Source of the DNA: Cognatundibacterium crateris
GTDB lineage: Bacteria; Pseudomonadota; Gammaproteobacteria; Burkholderiales; Burkholderiaceae_D
DNA: 64,000 bases
Assembly (NCBI RefSeq): GCF_010078235.1
Contig: NZ_JAABOS010000009.1
Location: forward strand, 62,001-126,000
Direction of reading: 5' to 3'
Of this stretch, positions 53,545-63,277 are shown piece by piece. The number at the start of each line of letters is the position of its first letter. The stretch's first letter is position 1. Below the pieces are notes generated by a model, which ran no database searches, had not been told where the DNA came from, and worked only from the letters and a program-made list of their open reading frames with translations. Both the position numbers and the translations under genes were made by a program.

Positions 53545-56500
53545 ATGATGAAAGCAACTTTACAACTTTTGACCGCGACTTGTGTCGCTGTCACTCTGAC
53601 CGCTTGCGGTGGCGGCGGTGGTGGTTCTGGTTCAGAAACGCCCGCCAGCAGCGGCGCGACCGCTCAGGCACCGGCTACCGTCAGCGGCGCGGCGGTGCAA
53701 GCGAGCTCCGATACCACGCTGACGCTGAACTGGCAGGCCGTCGCTGGCGCCAGCTACTATGAGGTATGGCGCAATAACACCAATCCGCAAGACCCGGCGG
53801 CATTCCAGTTAGTATCACGTCCGAATGGTAATACCTATCAGGATTCCAATCTGGTACCGGGCACCGACTATGCATATCGTCTGCATGCCTGCGCCAGCAC
53901 TGGCTGTTCTAAACCTTCTGAAGTAGCAGGTAAGACCAAGACTAAAGTGGTGACTGTTGCAACACCGGCGGTCCCACGTGCAACAAAAATTGAAACCACC
54001 CAGGTCAGCCTGGAATGGACAGCGGCCGACGGCGCGTCCAGCTACAAACTGGAAAGAAATGGTCAGCTGATCGCAAATGGCGCTGATATCAGGCAAGTCA
54101 CTTATCTGGATAGCGGTCTGACTGCGGCAACCAAATATAGTTATCGTCTGCAGGCTTGTAATGGCAGCACTTGCTCCGACTGGAGCACTGCGCTCAGCGT
54201 GCAAACACTGGCCGATGTAGTCACACCACCTAAGCCACCCGTCTCACCACCAGCAGTACCGGCAGCACCTAAAGTGGCGGTCACCAATAGCAGCAGCCTG
54301 ACGGTATCCTGGACTGCGATCAGCGGCGCGAACCGTTATGTACTCAAACGCAATGGCGTACAAGTTGGCGGCGATGCTCTGAGCGCACTCAGTTTTGCTG
54401 ATGCGGGCTTAGAACCGGGTACGGCTTACAGCTATCAGTTGCAAGCCTGTGCCGATAGTCTGTGTTCGGATAACAGCCCGGCAACTACTGCCAGCACCCG
54501 TGCACGTTACAAAATCACCCTGACTACCAGTGGCTTTGATAACAGCACCGGCAGCTATCAGAGCATGATAGTAGATGGCCATGACGATAACGGATGGGTG
54601 CGCGGTTGGGAATCGGTTACCGGCAATGGCAGCAAAACCAGTTACCTTCCTGTCCTCAACGGTGAAAAATATGGTGCTACGATTTCTGGACAGCCGGCCA
54701 CCGGCCAAAGCTGCAGCGCCAGCCCGGCTGGCCGCACAGCAATTGCAAACAGCGATGTGACGATCAGCATCAATTGTTTGACACCGGCAGTCTTGACCTT
54801 TGCTGAGGCCAGCAAATCCGTGGTCAGCGGCGTGGCGGGAACAGCGATACAGGCGGCAACTGCAAAAACCCTGAGTGGCGCAACGCTGAACACCTTTGCC
54901 ATCCGTTACAGCAGCAGCAATCCCGCTGTAGCTACGGTCGATGCAGTAAATGGCAATATCAGCGCCCTGAACACAGGAACAACCACCATCACCGCCAGCT
55001 TACCGGCTGATTTGTACACAGCCACCAACGTCAGCTATACCCTGACAGTGACACCTGTGGTGGCCAAAACCAGGCTCGCCAGCATGGAGCTGGCACAGGT
55101 GCTGGCACAACGTCCGGGCAGCAAATACCAGACTCTGATACCGAATCGTGACTTGCTGGTACGTGCCTATCTGTATGCACGCAGTGCGGATGCGGTCACA
55201 CCGGCCACTACCGTAAAAATCGGTGGAGAGCAATTCGCGATGACTTGCCCGGCGAAATTGCCAGCAGACGATAGCAGCAATGCGATTTCCTACACGCTGA
55301 CTCAGCATTGCTACACCACGGTCCCGGGCCGCCTGATCAAATCCGGTGCCGCTATGGATATCGTGACCAGTGACGGTCAGTCACTGTCTGCCAATCTGGT
55401 GGTCAATGATGCCAACACGATCCGTATCACCATGGTGCCCTTGATCATCAATGGACAAACTGCGCAAATCCCAACCGCAGAAGTGTTGACTTCCGTCGTC
55501 AAACGCCTGATGCCGTTCGCGAACGTGGTCGTCACGGTTCATGCGCCATGGGCACCATCAGGCACCTTTGATGACAGCCTCAGCGGCAAAGATCAGATGG
55601 GCCAGGTCCTGGGTCTGGTAGAAAACCTGCGCGTCAGTGAGAAAAGCAATGATCATTACTACGGCATGGTACCGTGGGTGAAATGGAGTGGCACAACGGG
55701 TATCGGCTATGTACCTGGACTAGCAGCGATAGGACGCGATTTGCGTAGCAGTGCGGATGCAACCGATGAAACCATGATGCATGAAGTTGGGCATAACCTG
55801 AGCTTGTCACATGCGCCTTGTGGCGGTCCGGGCAATCCAGATCCCTACTTTTCGACCAATCCTTTGCCTTGGCCTAACTCGGACAAAGCGCAACTGAGCG
55901 AAGTTCCGATCTACAACCAGGGTAGCGGTTTGCTGTTGTCTCCCGGTGTACTCGGCTCGCGCTCACCTGATCTGATGAGTTATTGCGGCGGTAAACTCTG
56001 GTTCTCTGAATACAGCTTCAATAAAATGTCCGGTCATATCCGTGGCAAAGCCAACTATAAAGCTGTGGCAGCGAATCAGGTCGCAGCGAATCAGGTTGCG
56101 GGCAACCCGGCTGCGGTGCAAAACATGATGATGATTTCAGGTGATCTGAGCGGCGGGAAATTTAATCTTTCGCCAGTGCAGTTCCTCGGCAGCGGCTATA
56201 CCGCGAATGCAGAAGAAGGCGATTATCAGTTGAAGATTGTCAGCAATGATGGCAAAACTACGCTGCACCGCTTCACTCCGCTACAGCTGGATCATGCTGG
56301 CAGTATGCATGTATCCGTCGTACTGCCAGCGATTGCAGGTATCGTCAGTATCGATGTGCTGAAACAAGGTCAACTGATGCCAAAAGCAGGCATGCTCAAC
56401 GCAGCCGCTGCAACACCTAAAGCTGCAACCGCATTGAAACTTTCAGCGGATACAGCAGCAGTTACAGCGCAGGCTTTGACGACAGATCTGACAGCAAGCA

Positions 56501-56703
56501 GCCTGCGGGTACGCTGGAATCATCTGCAGCAACCATGGTTAAGCGTGATTCATATCGCCGCCAATGGTAAGCGCACAGCACTGACGCTGTCAGCGACCGG
56601 CGGTGATCAGCGTCTGTCGCTGCAACAGCTGCCTGCAGGCGGTAGCTTGCAGATCAGTCTCAGTGATGGACTCAATAGCAGTGTCAGCACACTAAAACGC
56701 TGA
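53545..56703 (+). CDS. Large lipoprotein metallopeptidase (M66/metzincin-like) with three FN3 domains
   Basis: 1052 residues. Lipoprotein signal (VAVTLTAC|GGGGGG at ~21). Three fibronectin type III domains (~45-130, ~135-225, ~242-322), a beta-rich domain with two Cys, a Big2-like domain (~415-505), then a peptidase part. The zinc motif HEVGHNLSLSH starts at His746 (ligands His746, His750, His756; catalytic Glu747), with the Met-turn LMSYCGG at ~811: a metzincin pattern closest in style to M66 (StcE-like) enzymes, with Ser in place of the usual Gly. A beta-rich C-terminal part follows. Probably a surface-anchored protease. ATG 53545 and 53548 are both possible. Confidence 0.83.
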   Translation: MMKATLQLLTATCVAVTLTACGGGGGGSGSETPASSGATAQAPATVSGAAVQASSDTTLTLNWQAVAGASYYEVWRNNTNPQDPAAFQLVSRPNGNTYQDSNLVPGTDYAYRLHACASTGCSKPSEVAGKTKTKVVTVATPAVPRATKIETTQVSLEWTAADGASSYKLERNGQLIANGADIRQVTYLDSGLTAATKYSYRLQACNGSTCSDWSTALSVQTLADVVTPPKPPVSPPAVPAAPKVAVTNSSSLTVSWTAISGANRYVLKRNGVQVGGDALSALSFADAGLEPGTAYSYQLQACADSLCSDNSPATTASTRARYKITLTTSGFDNSTGSYQSMIVDGHDDNGWVRGWESVTGNGSKTSYLPVLNGEKYGATISGQPATGQSCSASPAGRTAIANSDVTISINCLTPAVLTFAEASKSVVSGVAGTAIQAATAKTLSGATLNTFAIRYSSSNPAVATVDAVNGNISALNTGTTTITASLPADLYTATNVSYTLTVTPVVAKTRLASMELAQVLAQRPGSKYQTLIPNRDLLVRAYLYARSADAVTPATTVKIGGEQFAMTCPAKLPADDSSNAISYTLTQHCYTTVPGRLIKSGAAMDIVTSDGQSLSANLVVNDANTIRITMVPLIINGQTAQIPTAEVLTSVVKRLMPFANVVVTVHAPWAPSGTFDDSLSGKDQMGQVLGLVENLRVSEKSNDHYYGMVPWVKWSGTTGIGYVPGLAAIGRDLRSSADATDETMMHEVGHNLSLSHAPCGGPGNPDPYFSTNPLPWPNSDKAQLSEVPIYNQGSGLLLSPGVLGSRSPDLMSYCGGKLWFSEYSFNKMSGHIRGKANYKAVAANQVAANQVAGNPAAVQNMMMISGDLSGGKFNLSPVQFLGSGYTANAEEGDYQLKIVSNDGKTTLHRFTPLQLDHAGSMHVSVVLPAIAGIVSIDVLKQGQLMPKAGMLNAAAATPKAATALKLSADTAAVTAQALTTDLTASSLRVRWNHLQQPWLSVIHIAANGKRTALTLSATGGDQRLSLQQLPAGGSLQISLSDGLNSSVSTLKR

Positions 56704-56784
56704 CACGCAGAAATGTAGAAATGCAAAAATACAGAATCATCGTTACCGTATTTAAAGCATTCAGTTAAAATTATTACCAACGAT

Positions 56785-56817
56785 TAAGGCCGGGAATGCA
56801 CTCCCGGCCTTTTTTTT
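56785..56817 (+). terminator. Intrinsic terminator of the metallopeptidase gene
   Basis: AGGCCGGGA / TCCCGGCCT hairpin with ATGCAC-type loop and T8, about 85 bp past the stop. Confidence 0.88.
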
Positions 56818-56954
56818 GTGACTGGCACGCAACATTTGCTTGCCAAGCGATTAGCAATTCAAGTTTTTCAGGCAGCACTATTATCAGACTGCAACTATGT
56901 AATGCAGCATCGCCCTCTATACTGAGGAACCAATATCGGTCAGAGGAGAACATC

Positions 56955-59873
56955 GTGCCAACATCCCGCAAGCTCCCATTCCAGATTTATCTTTCCTACA
57001 CCTTTATTGGATTACTTTTTTGCTTCTCTGCCGTTTTCGGTACGATATATTTTCAACGCCTGGAGCAAGTCATCTTGCTGCAGGCGCGTGCCAATTATGA
57101 ATTGATCGGTCAATTCGCTGCAGTGAAACTTGAGTCCGTTTATAACGAGACGATGGAGCAGACTGAATTGCTGGCGCAAGCCATGCCAGTCGCAGGCAAA
57201 ACCCTGGACGAGCGGCTACAGAATCTGCCCTTCATGATCAAAGCCCTGGAGAACACCAAAGACTCCAGTTCCATCCAGATCGGTTTTGGCAACGGCGAAT
57301 TTTTCCGCTTACAGAAAATCCAGTCAGATCAGGAACGTCAGAGCTTCAAGGTTCCGGACGCCGCAGTTTGGCTGGTACAAAACACGACAGAGCAAGATGG
57401 CGTACGGCCTATGCAAGTGCTGAGTTTCAATCCTCAGCTACAAAGACTGAGCCGTCACTTTATTCGAGCCAATGATTACGATCCACGGCAACGCCCCTGG
57501 TATCAGCAGGCACAACATCAACGCGAACATGCGGTGGTCACCGATCCCTATTACTTTCACTTTGACCAAAGTATAGGAATCACCTACTCACAAAAAATAC
57601 GCAATTCCGACGCGGTGGTAGCGATCGCAATCAAGCTCACCAGCATCCTCGCTATTCTGGAACAACAACAAGTGACCCCATCCAGCCGCCTGGCGCTGAT
57701 TGATCAGAAGAATCAGGTTTTGGCGATGAAAGTCGGTCACCGTGCCAGCTTTATTCCCGACATTATTTCAGCGCCGGACAACACCGAACGCTTACCCAGA
57801 CTGGAAGATCAGAATACTCCGGTACTGCACGCGCTACTGGCCTTACCTGAACAGGAAAAAGGACACAGCCAACTCATACATGCACTCGACGAGAACTGGT
57901 CGGGTTTTCGACGGCAGATCAGCATCCCCGGTGGAACACCGCTGACGCTGATGATAGCAAGTCCGCATAGCGAACTGCTGGCACAGGTATTGGAACTAAA
58001 AAAACACAGTCTGTTTATTTTCTTGATCTGCCTGCTCGTGGCGATTGCAGCCACACTTTTCCTGTCACGCCGAGTCTCGCAGCCACTGCAAAAACTGGCC
58101 TACGAAGCAGACCGGATTGCGCGTTTCGATTTTGAGGCGCCGCCAAAAGTCGAGTCCCACATCAAGGAAATTGCAGAACTGTCTCATGCTATGGCGGGCA
58201 TGCGGGCCACCATCAACTCTTTCCTGTCGATTGCAGGCAATCTGAGTTCAGAAAGTCACTTCGACAGCTTGCTGGCGCGCGTACTGACTGAGTTATCTTC
58301 GGTCTGTCGTGCCGATGCCGGCATCCTGTATCTGTTTGACAGCGAACAAAAATCATTTCATGCCACGCTGCGCTACCTGCATCAAGCCATAGAACCCTGC
58401 CTCGAACAAATCATCGCGACAAGCGACAAGCATTTGCTATCGACTTCCTGTGATCCCAGCAGCAGTATTACCATGCTCAGCAGAGAGGCTTTGCAGCACA
58501 CTTTTCCAGCCATCTATACCGAGGATCTGGCGACACGTGAGCAGTTTTATTTACTAACCATTCCCTTGCTTGATAAAAGCAGACAACTGGTCGGTGCCAT
58601 CGTGTTATTAATGGAGGGTGAGCACATAGATAGTGGTCGTCAGGCAATGGCGGTGGCGATCTCGGGGGCGGCGGCAATTGCCATCGAAAACCAACGTCTG
58701 GTACTTGAACAGAAAAATTTACTGGAGGCGTTTATTCAATTGCTGGCCATGGCCATCGATGCTAAAAGTCCTTATACCGGCGGTCATTGCCAGCGCGTCC
58801 CCGATTTGACCAAAAACCTGGCGAAAGCAGCATGTGATGAACAGGAAGGCAGCTTCGCCAATTTCAAGATGAGTGAGGCTGAGTGGGAGGAGTTGCATAT
58901 CGCCGCCTGGTTGCATGATTGCGGCAAAGTCACCACACCGGAATATGTATTCGATAAAGCGACAAAGCTGGAAACCCTGTATGACCGCATACACGAAATC
59001 CGTATGCGTTTTGAGGTCTTGAAACGGGATGCAGAGATCGACTACTGGCAACAACTGCATGCGGGTGGCGACGCAACGCAACTGGCGACGCAGCGCGATC
59101 AGTTACTGGCTACGCTGGATGAGGAATTTCAGCTGATCGCTGATTGCAATCTGGGTGGTGAATTTCTATCAGCCGAAAAAATCGCCCGTATCCGCGAGAT
59201 CGGAAAGCGGCGCTGGACACGCAGCTTATCCGATCGTATCGGCATTTCTCACAACGAACTGCAGCGCAAGCTGACAACACCTGAACCCAAGCTGCCAGTA
59301 CAGGAATATCTGCTCGATGATAAACCCGAGCATCTGATTGCACGTGAGGCTCAGGACAGGATAGCGCCAGGCAATCCACACCACTTCAAAGTCGATGTAC
59401 CGGAATATCTGTACAACCGCGGAGAGCTGTATAACCTGAGTGTGGCCCGTGGCACTTTATCGGCAGAAGAGCGCTATAAAATCAATGAGCACATGATACA
59501 AACTATCCGTATGCTGGAACAGTTACCACTGCCAAGACATTTGCGTCAGGTACCGCATATCGCGGGCTCACATCACGAGAAACTGAACGGTACCGGCTAT
59601 CCGCGCCGCCTTAGTGCAGAAGAAATGGGCGTTAAAGAAAGGATTATGGCGATCGCTGATGTGTTCGAAGCCTTAACCGCTTCTGACCGCCCCTATAAAA
59701 CCGGAAAAACCTTGTCGGAGTCCCTGAACATCATGCGCTTTATGGTGAAAGATCTGCACTTAGATGGCGATCTGTTTGCTCTATTCCTGCGTTCCGGCGT
59801 GTATCTGGATTACGCCAGACGCTATCTGAAACCGGAACAGATAGATACGATACAGATCGCGGATTATCTGTGA
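56955..59873 (+). CDS. Membrane HD-GYP cyclic-di-GMP phosphodiesterase with Cache, HAMP and GAF domains
   Basis: About 972 residues from GTG 56955, with AGAGGAG about 7 nt upstream; the open frame continues back to 56796 through a terminator, so the longer form is rejected. Membrane helix ~10-32, periplasmic dCache-type sensor (~35-335), second helix (~355-375), HAMP, GAF (~430-575), then HD-GYP. The metal site has HDCGK (His654-Asp655), and the signature HHEKLNGTGYP ends near 883; about 227 residues lie between them, far more than the usual ~60, so there is an insertion of about 160 residues. It should hydrolyse cyclic-di-GMP in response to a periplasmic signal. It overlaps the convergent LysR gene by 10 bp. 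Confidence 0.88.
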   Translation: MPTSRKLPFQIYLSYTFIGLLFCFSAVFGTIYFQRLEQVILLQARANYELIGQFAAVKLESVYNETMEQTELLAQAMPVAGKTLDERLQNLPFMIKALENTKDSSSIQIGFGNGEFFRLQKIQSDQERQSFKVPDAAVWLVQNTTEQDGVRPMQVLSFNPQLQRLSRHFIRANDYDPRQRPWYQQAQHQREHAVVTDPYYFHFDQSIGITYSQKIRNSDAVVAIAIKLTSILAILEQQQVTPSSRLALIDQKNQVLAMKVGHRASFIPDIISAPDNTERLPRLEDQNTPVLHALLALPEQEKGHSQLIHALDENWSGFRRQISIPGGTPLTLMIASPHSELLAQVLELKKHSLFIFLICLLVAIAATLFLSRRVSQPLQKLAYEADRIARFDFEAPPKVESHIKEIAELSHAMAGMRATINSFLSIAGNLSSESHFDSLLARVLTELSSVCRADAGILYLFDSEQKSFHATLRYLHQAIEPCLEQIIATSDKHLLSTSCDPSSSITMLSREALQHTFPAIYTEDLATREQFYLLTIPLLDKSRQLVGAIVLLMEGEHIDSGRQAMAVAISGAAAIAIENQRLVLEQKNLLEAFIQLLAMAIDAKSPYTGGHCQRVPDLTKNLAKAACDEQEGSFANFKMSEAEWEELHIAAWLHDCGKVTTPEYVFDKATKLETLYDRIHEIRMRFEVLKRDAEIDYWQQLHAGGDATQLATQRDQLLATLDEEFQLIADCNLGGEFLSAEKIARIREIGKRRWTRSLSDRIGISHNELQRKLTTPEPKLPVQEYLLDDKPEHLIAREAQDRIAPGNPHHFKVDVPEYLYNRGELYNLSVARGTLSAEERYKINEHMIQTIRMLEQLPLPRHLRQVPHIAGSHHEKLNGTGYPRRLSAEEMGVKERIMAIADVFEALTASDRPYKTGKTLSESLNIMRFMVKDLHLDGDLFALFLRSGVYLDYARRYLKPEQIDTIQIADYL

Positions 59874-60790
59874 ACGGGAGCAGGCGGAACAACAGCACCT
59901 TCAGCCCGCGCACTGGCCTGCAGATAGCTCAGAAATTTCTGTGCCACCGGCGTCAGACGTTTTCCTTTGGGATAAACAATGTACCAGTTGGAGTGGATAG
60001 GAAAACCGGCCACAGGCAATTCCAGTAAGGACTCGTCCACCAGATGCTCGCCCAGCGCATGTTGCGATAACACTGCAATACCCATCTCAGCTGCCACCGC
60101 CTGTTTGATCGCCTCATTACTACCCAGCTCCAGCCGGACTCTGGCTTGAAAGCCTTGTTCAGCGAAATAGCGGTCACAGGCCAGCCGCGTGCCTGAGCCT
60201 TTTTCACGCAGAATAAAACGCTCATCGGCTAAGTCGCTGAGCTTCAGGCGTTTTCTGCCAGCCAGCGGATGGCTGACTGCGGCAATCACACGCAGCGGAT
60301 TTGGCAAAAAAATCTCCTGCTCAATATCCAAATCCTTAGGTGGTATAGACATGATGGTCAGATCATCGCGGTTATCCCGCAAACGCTGTAGCACGCCATC
60401 GCGGTTCTGCACTTCAAGCGCGATATCTATCTCAGGGAATTCGCGGCAAAACGCACCCAGCATGCGTGGCACGAAGTATTTGGCGGTGCTCACTACCGCC
60501 AGCCGCAAACGCCCCTGAGTCAAGCCTTGCATGGCAGCGATTTTCTGACCAAACACTGACCATTCCTCAGTCATGGCGCGCGCTGCGATGGCAAGTTCTT
60601 CTCCTGCAGCAGTGATATACAGTTGTTTGCCTATCACTTCATACAGCGGCAAGCCCACCGCATCCTGCAAATCACGCATCTGCATAGAAATGGTGGGCTG
60701 AGTCACATGCATGCTGTGCGCCACTGCGGTCAGACTGCGTAATTCCACCAGCGCCAGAAACAGCTTCAATTGCCGGAAAGTGACATTCAT
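59864..60790 (-). CDS. LysR-family regulator (CbbR-like)
   Basis: 308 residues. N-terminal winged helix (FRQLKLFLALVELRSLTAVAHSMHVTQPTISMQMRDLQDAVGLPLYEV), then a LysR effector-binding domain (~90-295). The HTH and the linker resemble CbbR/CysB-type regulators. It is divergent from the SbtA-type bicarbonate transporter gene with 118 bp between them, the classical layout for a LysR regulator and its target, so it probably controls that gene. Confidence 0.9.
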   Translation of the reverse strand: MNVTFRQLKLFLALVELRSLTAVAHSMHVTQPTISMQMRDLQDAVGLPLYEVIGKQLYITAAGEELAIAARAMTEEWSVFGQKIAAMQGLTQGRLRLAVVSTAKYFVPRMLGAFCREFPEIDIALEVQNRDGVLQRLRDNRDDLTIMSIPPKDLDIEQEIFLPNPLRVIAAVSHPLAGRKRLKLSDLADERFILREKGSGTRLACDRYFAEQGFQARVRLELGSNEAIKQAVAAEMGIAVLSQHALGEHLVDESLLELPVAGFPIHSNWYIVYPKGKRLTPVAQKFLSYLQASARAEGAVVPPAPVHR

Positions 60791-60815
60791 AGATTTTTCC
60801 CGATGATAAACACGA

Positions 60816-60856
60816 TAAAAATTGATTTTACCTTATACATGATCTTCCCTATCATG
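60816..60856. promoter_or_regulatory. Candidate LysR operators between the regulator and sbtA-like gene
   Basis: Two dyads: TAAAA-ATTGA-TTTTA (60816-60830) and CATGAT-N7-ATCATG (60838-60856). T-rich/A-rich dyads of this span are the usual LysR recognition form. Inferred from position and symmetry only. Confidence 0.45.
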
Positions 60857-60908
60857 CGCCTCAATTCCATTCTGTAGCGGCGCAGAAAAGCAATGCGCCC
60901 TCCCCATC

Positions 60909-61913
60909 ATGAACAGCTTACTAGATCCTGCCATCCTGTTTTTTGTGTTTGGCATTTTTGCCGGACTGATACGCTCTAACCTGGAGATACCAGCCCAGAT
61001 TGCGCGTTTTTTATCGCTGTACCTGTTGATGGCACTCGGCCTCAAAGGTGGCTTCGCGCTCGCCCATTCCGGCATGAACTGGGACATCGCACGCAGTCTT
61101 GGGCTTGCTGTCGCCCTGGCGCTGATCGTCCCCACACTCAGCTATCTGGTGCTGCGTAAGCTGGTGTCTGGCTTTGATGCGGCGGCGCTGGCGGCCACCT
61201 ATGGCTCAGTCAGCGCGGTCACTTTTATCACCGCTACCCAATATCTGGAAAAACACGAACTCAGCTATGGCGGTCATATGTCAGCAGCCATGGCGCTGAT
61301 GGAATCACCTGCCATCGTATTCGCCGTCTTACTTGCCAACACCTTGCGTCAGGCCGCGCCCGCTTCCAATGAGAGCGTGCAAGCCGGGGCAGTGCCAGCA
61401 AAAACTGCGCCTTCCGGCATAGGCAAAATCGTGCATGAATCACTGACCGATGGCGCACAGTTGCTATTGATCGGCGCCATGCTGGTCGGCATCCTGAGTG
61501 GAGACACGGGCAAAGCCGCGATGCAGCCCTTTTCCGGCGATCTGTTCAAAGGCATGCTGGCGTTTTTCCTGCTCGACATGGGGCTGAAAACCGCGCGTAG
61601 TCTGCCTGAGCTGCGAGACAAGTCACCTTTGTTGCTGGCCTGGGCCGTGCTGGCACCGGTCTGCCACGCAGCGCTGGCGCTGGGTCTGGCCTGGCTGTTA
61701 CAGATTCCTGCCGGGGATGGCGGACTGCTCATGGTGCTGGCCGCCAGTGCCTCGTATATCGCTGTGCCTGCAGTATTGCGCTATGCCGTGCCTGAGGCTT
61801 CGCCCTCACTGTATTTCAGCCTGTCTTTAGGACTGACCTTCCCGATCAATATCCTGTTTGGTATTCCGTTTTATCTGCAGACCGCACAAAGCGTGCTGGG
61901 TGGCGCACACTGA
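60909..61913 (+). CDS. SbtA-type sodium-dependent bicarbonate transporter
   Basis: 334 residues, ten membrane helices in two inverted halves, the SbtA/DUF897 layout. Family stretches: LDPAILFFVFGIFAGLIRSNLEIP, FLSLYLLMALGLKGGFAL, ATYGSVSAVTFITATQYLE and ALMESPAIVFAVLLANTL. Cyanobacterial SbtA imports bicarbonate with sodium. Outside carbon-fixing bacteria the role is less clear; bicarbonate supply to carboxylases is likely. The divergent CbbR-like gene supports a link with inorganic carbon. The PII-like partner SbtB is not next to it. Confidence 0.88.
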   Translation: MNSLLDPAILFFVFGIFAGLIRSNLEIPAQIARFLSLYLLMALGLKGGFALAHSGMNWDIARSLGLAVALALIVPTLSYLVLRKLVSGFDAAALAATYGSVSAVTFITATQYLEKHELSYGGHMSAAMALMESPAIVFAVLLANTLRQAAPASNESVQAGAVPAKTAPSGIGKIVHESLTDGAQLLLIGAMLVGILSGDTGKAAMQPFSGDLFKGMLAFFLLDMGLKTARSLPELRDKSPLLLAWAVLAPVCHAALALGLAWLLQIPAGDGGLLMVLAASASYIAVPAVLRYAVPEASPSLYFSLSLGLTFPINILFGIPFYLQTAQSVLGGAH

Positions 61914-61998
61914 GCCGTCTGGCACTAGAAAATAAGCCTGGTCATGACACTAAAATGAGGTATAGGAGTCAATCCGAAAGCAAGTTAAAATGCCCGCG

Positions 61999-62017
61999 CT
62001 TGTTCAATATTGACAAG
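61999..62017. promoter_or_regulatory. Near-palindrome CTTGTTCAATATTGACAAG
   Basis: 19-bp dyad with one bulged base, 80 bp upstream of the DUF218 gene. Possible operator or mRNA hairpin. Confidence 0.3.
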
Positions 62018-62097
62018 AGTCCGGTGCAACAATACACCGGCTCACGCTGGCAGCGCTCAGCACTGCGCGGGCGGCACCTGAATCTGGAGAAGATCGT

Positions 62098-62895
62098 TTG
62101 ACTCGTTTTAGTTTGACTCGCTTTATTCCGCGCCTGCTGATCGTACTCGGTGCACTGCTGATCATCGATGCCATCTATGTCATGTGGCGTGGTGTTTTTC
62201 ATTTCGGCTCTTTTTTTCCGCTATTTGTAGGATTGGTGCTGGTTCTGGCCGGTAGCTACTGGCAGCGCTTGCACAACTGGTTTTCTGCCCCGACATGGCG
62301 GCGCTGGTTGTGGCGTCTGGGCTGGGGGGCAGCTTGGGCATGGGTGGGCAGTGTTGCGGTGTTTTTCTGGCATATCCAGCATGGTTATCAAACCGACCTG
62401 AACAGTGCCGGAAAGCCGGTTGATACCATACTGATACTGGGTTCAGGAACGCTACATTGTCAGGCTTCGCCAACCCTGGCTGCGCGGCTGGATGCGGGCA
62501 TCGTACAGGCGCAACGGCTGCCGCAGGCGATGATCATGGTGAGTGGCGGTAAGGACTGGCGGCGTGACTGTACTGAGGGGCAGATCATGGGCGACTATCT
62601 GCGTGCGCACGGGATACCGGCTGCGCGCATCTGGCAAGAGGAGCTTAGTACCAGCACCTATGAAAATTTTAAATTCAGCCGCGCTTTGCTGCAGCAATAT
62701 GGTGTCGGACCAGAACAGGGTTTGCTGATTGTGACCAGCGATTTCCATAGTCTGCGCTCGGCCAGGATTGCGCAGCGCGCCGGCTTTAGTCATACTGCCA
62801 GCGCTTCAGCCGAAACGCCCCTGTATCTGCGTTATAACGCCTGGTTACGCGAATATTTCTCTTTTATCAGCGGTTATCTGCTGGATGAATATTAA
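62098..62895 (+). CDS. DUF218 (YdcF/ElyC/SanA-like) membrane protein
   Basis: 265 residues from TTG 62098, with GGAGAAG 6 nt upstream; there is no nearer ATG. Three membrane helices (~10-30, 35-55, 75-95), then a periplasmic DUF218 domain: TILILGSGTLHCQASPTLAARLDAGI, MVSGGKDW, GQIMGDYLRAHGIPAARIWQEELSTSTYENFKFSRALL, LLIVTSDFHSLRSARIAQRAGF. ElyC-type proteins affect envelope polysaccharide carriers. A small membrane-protein gene follows after 2 bp, so they are probably one operon. Confidence 0.87.
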   Translation: MTRFSLTRFIPRLLIVLGALLIIDAIYVMWRGVFHFGSFFPLFVGLVLVLAGSYWQRLHNWFSAPTWRRWLWRLGWGAAWAWVGSVAVFFWHIQHGYQTDLNSAGKPVDTILILGSGTLHCQASPTLAARLDAGIVQAQRLPQAMIMVSGGKDWRRDCTEGQIMGDYLRAHGIPAARIWQEELSTSTYENFKFSRALLQQYGVGPEQGLLIVTSDFHSLRSARIAQRAGFSHTASASAETPLYLRYNAWLREYFSFISGYLLDEY

Positions 62896-62897
62896 TA

Positions 62898-63218
62898 ATG
62901 AATAACATGAACTCAAACAAACTGGATCTGACTACGGTACAGACTAAATTCAAAGTCATGGCGCTTGCCACTTTATTTTGCTTCAGCGCCCTGGGTTGCG
63001 TCGACCTGGTGCAAGCGATCAATACCGCCTCGGTCGCACATGGCATGGTCGGCATTGCTTTCATCGCCTTTTCGCTATGTTCCTGCCGCCGCGTGTTATA
63101 TGCCGGCACACCACAGAAAACTGCGCCAGCCAGTAAGCAATGGGGCACCTTGTATTACGGTTCCTGCATTATCCTGATTGCTGGCGTTGCTTTAAAACGC
63201 GGCTGGATACAATTCTGA
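62898..63218 (+). CDS. Small inner-membrane protein, function unknown
   Basis: 106 residues with three hydrophobic helices (~20-38, ~46-64, ~86-102). No family recognised. Starts 2 bp after the DUF218 gene, with GATGAAT-type weak ribosome site; translational coupling is likely. It may be a partner of the DUF218 protein. Confidence 0.6.
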   Translation: MNNMNSNKLDLTTVQTKFKVMALATLFCFSALGCVDLVQAINTASVAHGMVGIAFIAFSLCSCRRVLYAGTPQKTAPASKQWGTLYYGSCIILIAGVALKRGWIQF

Positions 63219-63277
63219 ACCACAACGCTGTTGACACCAGGCGCTGACTTGTAGCGCAGACGCTTCAGCGCCGCGCG

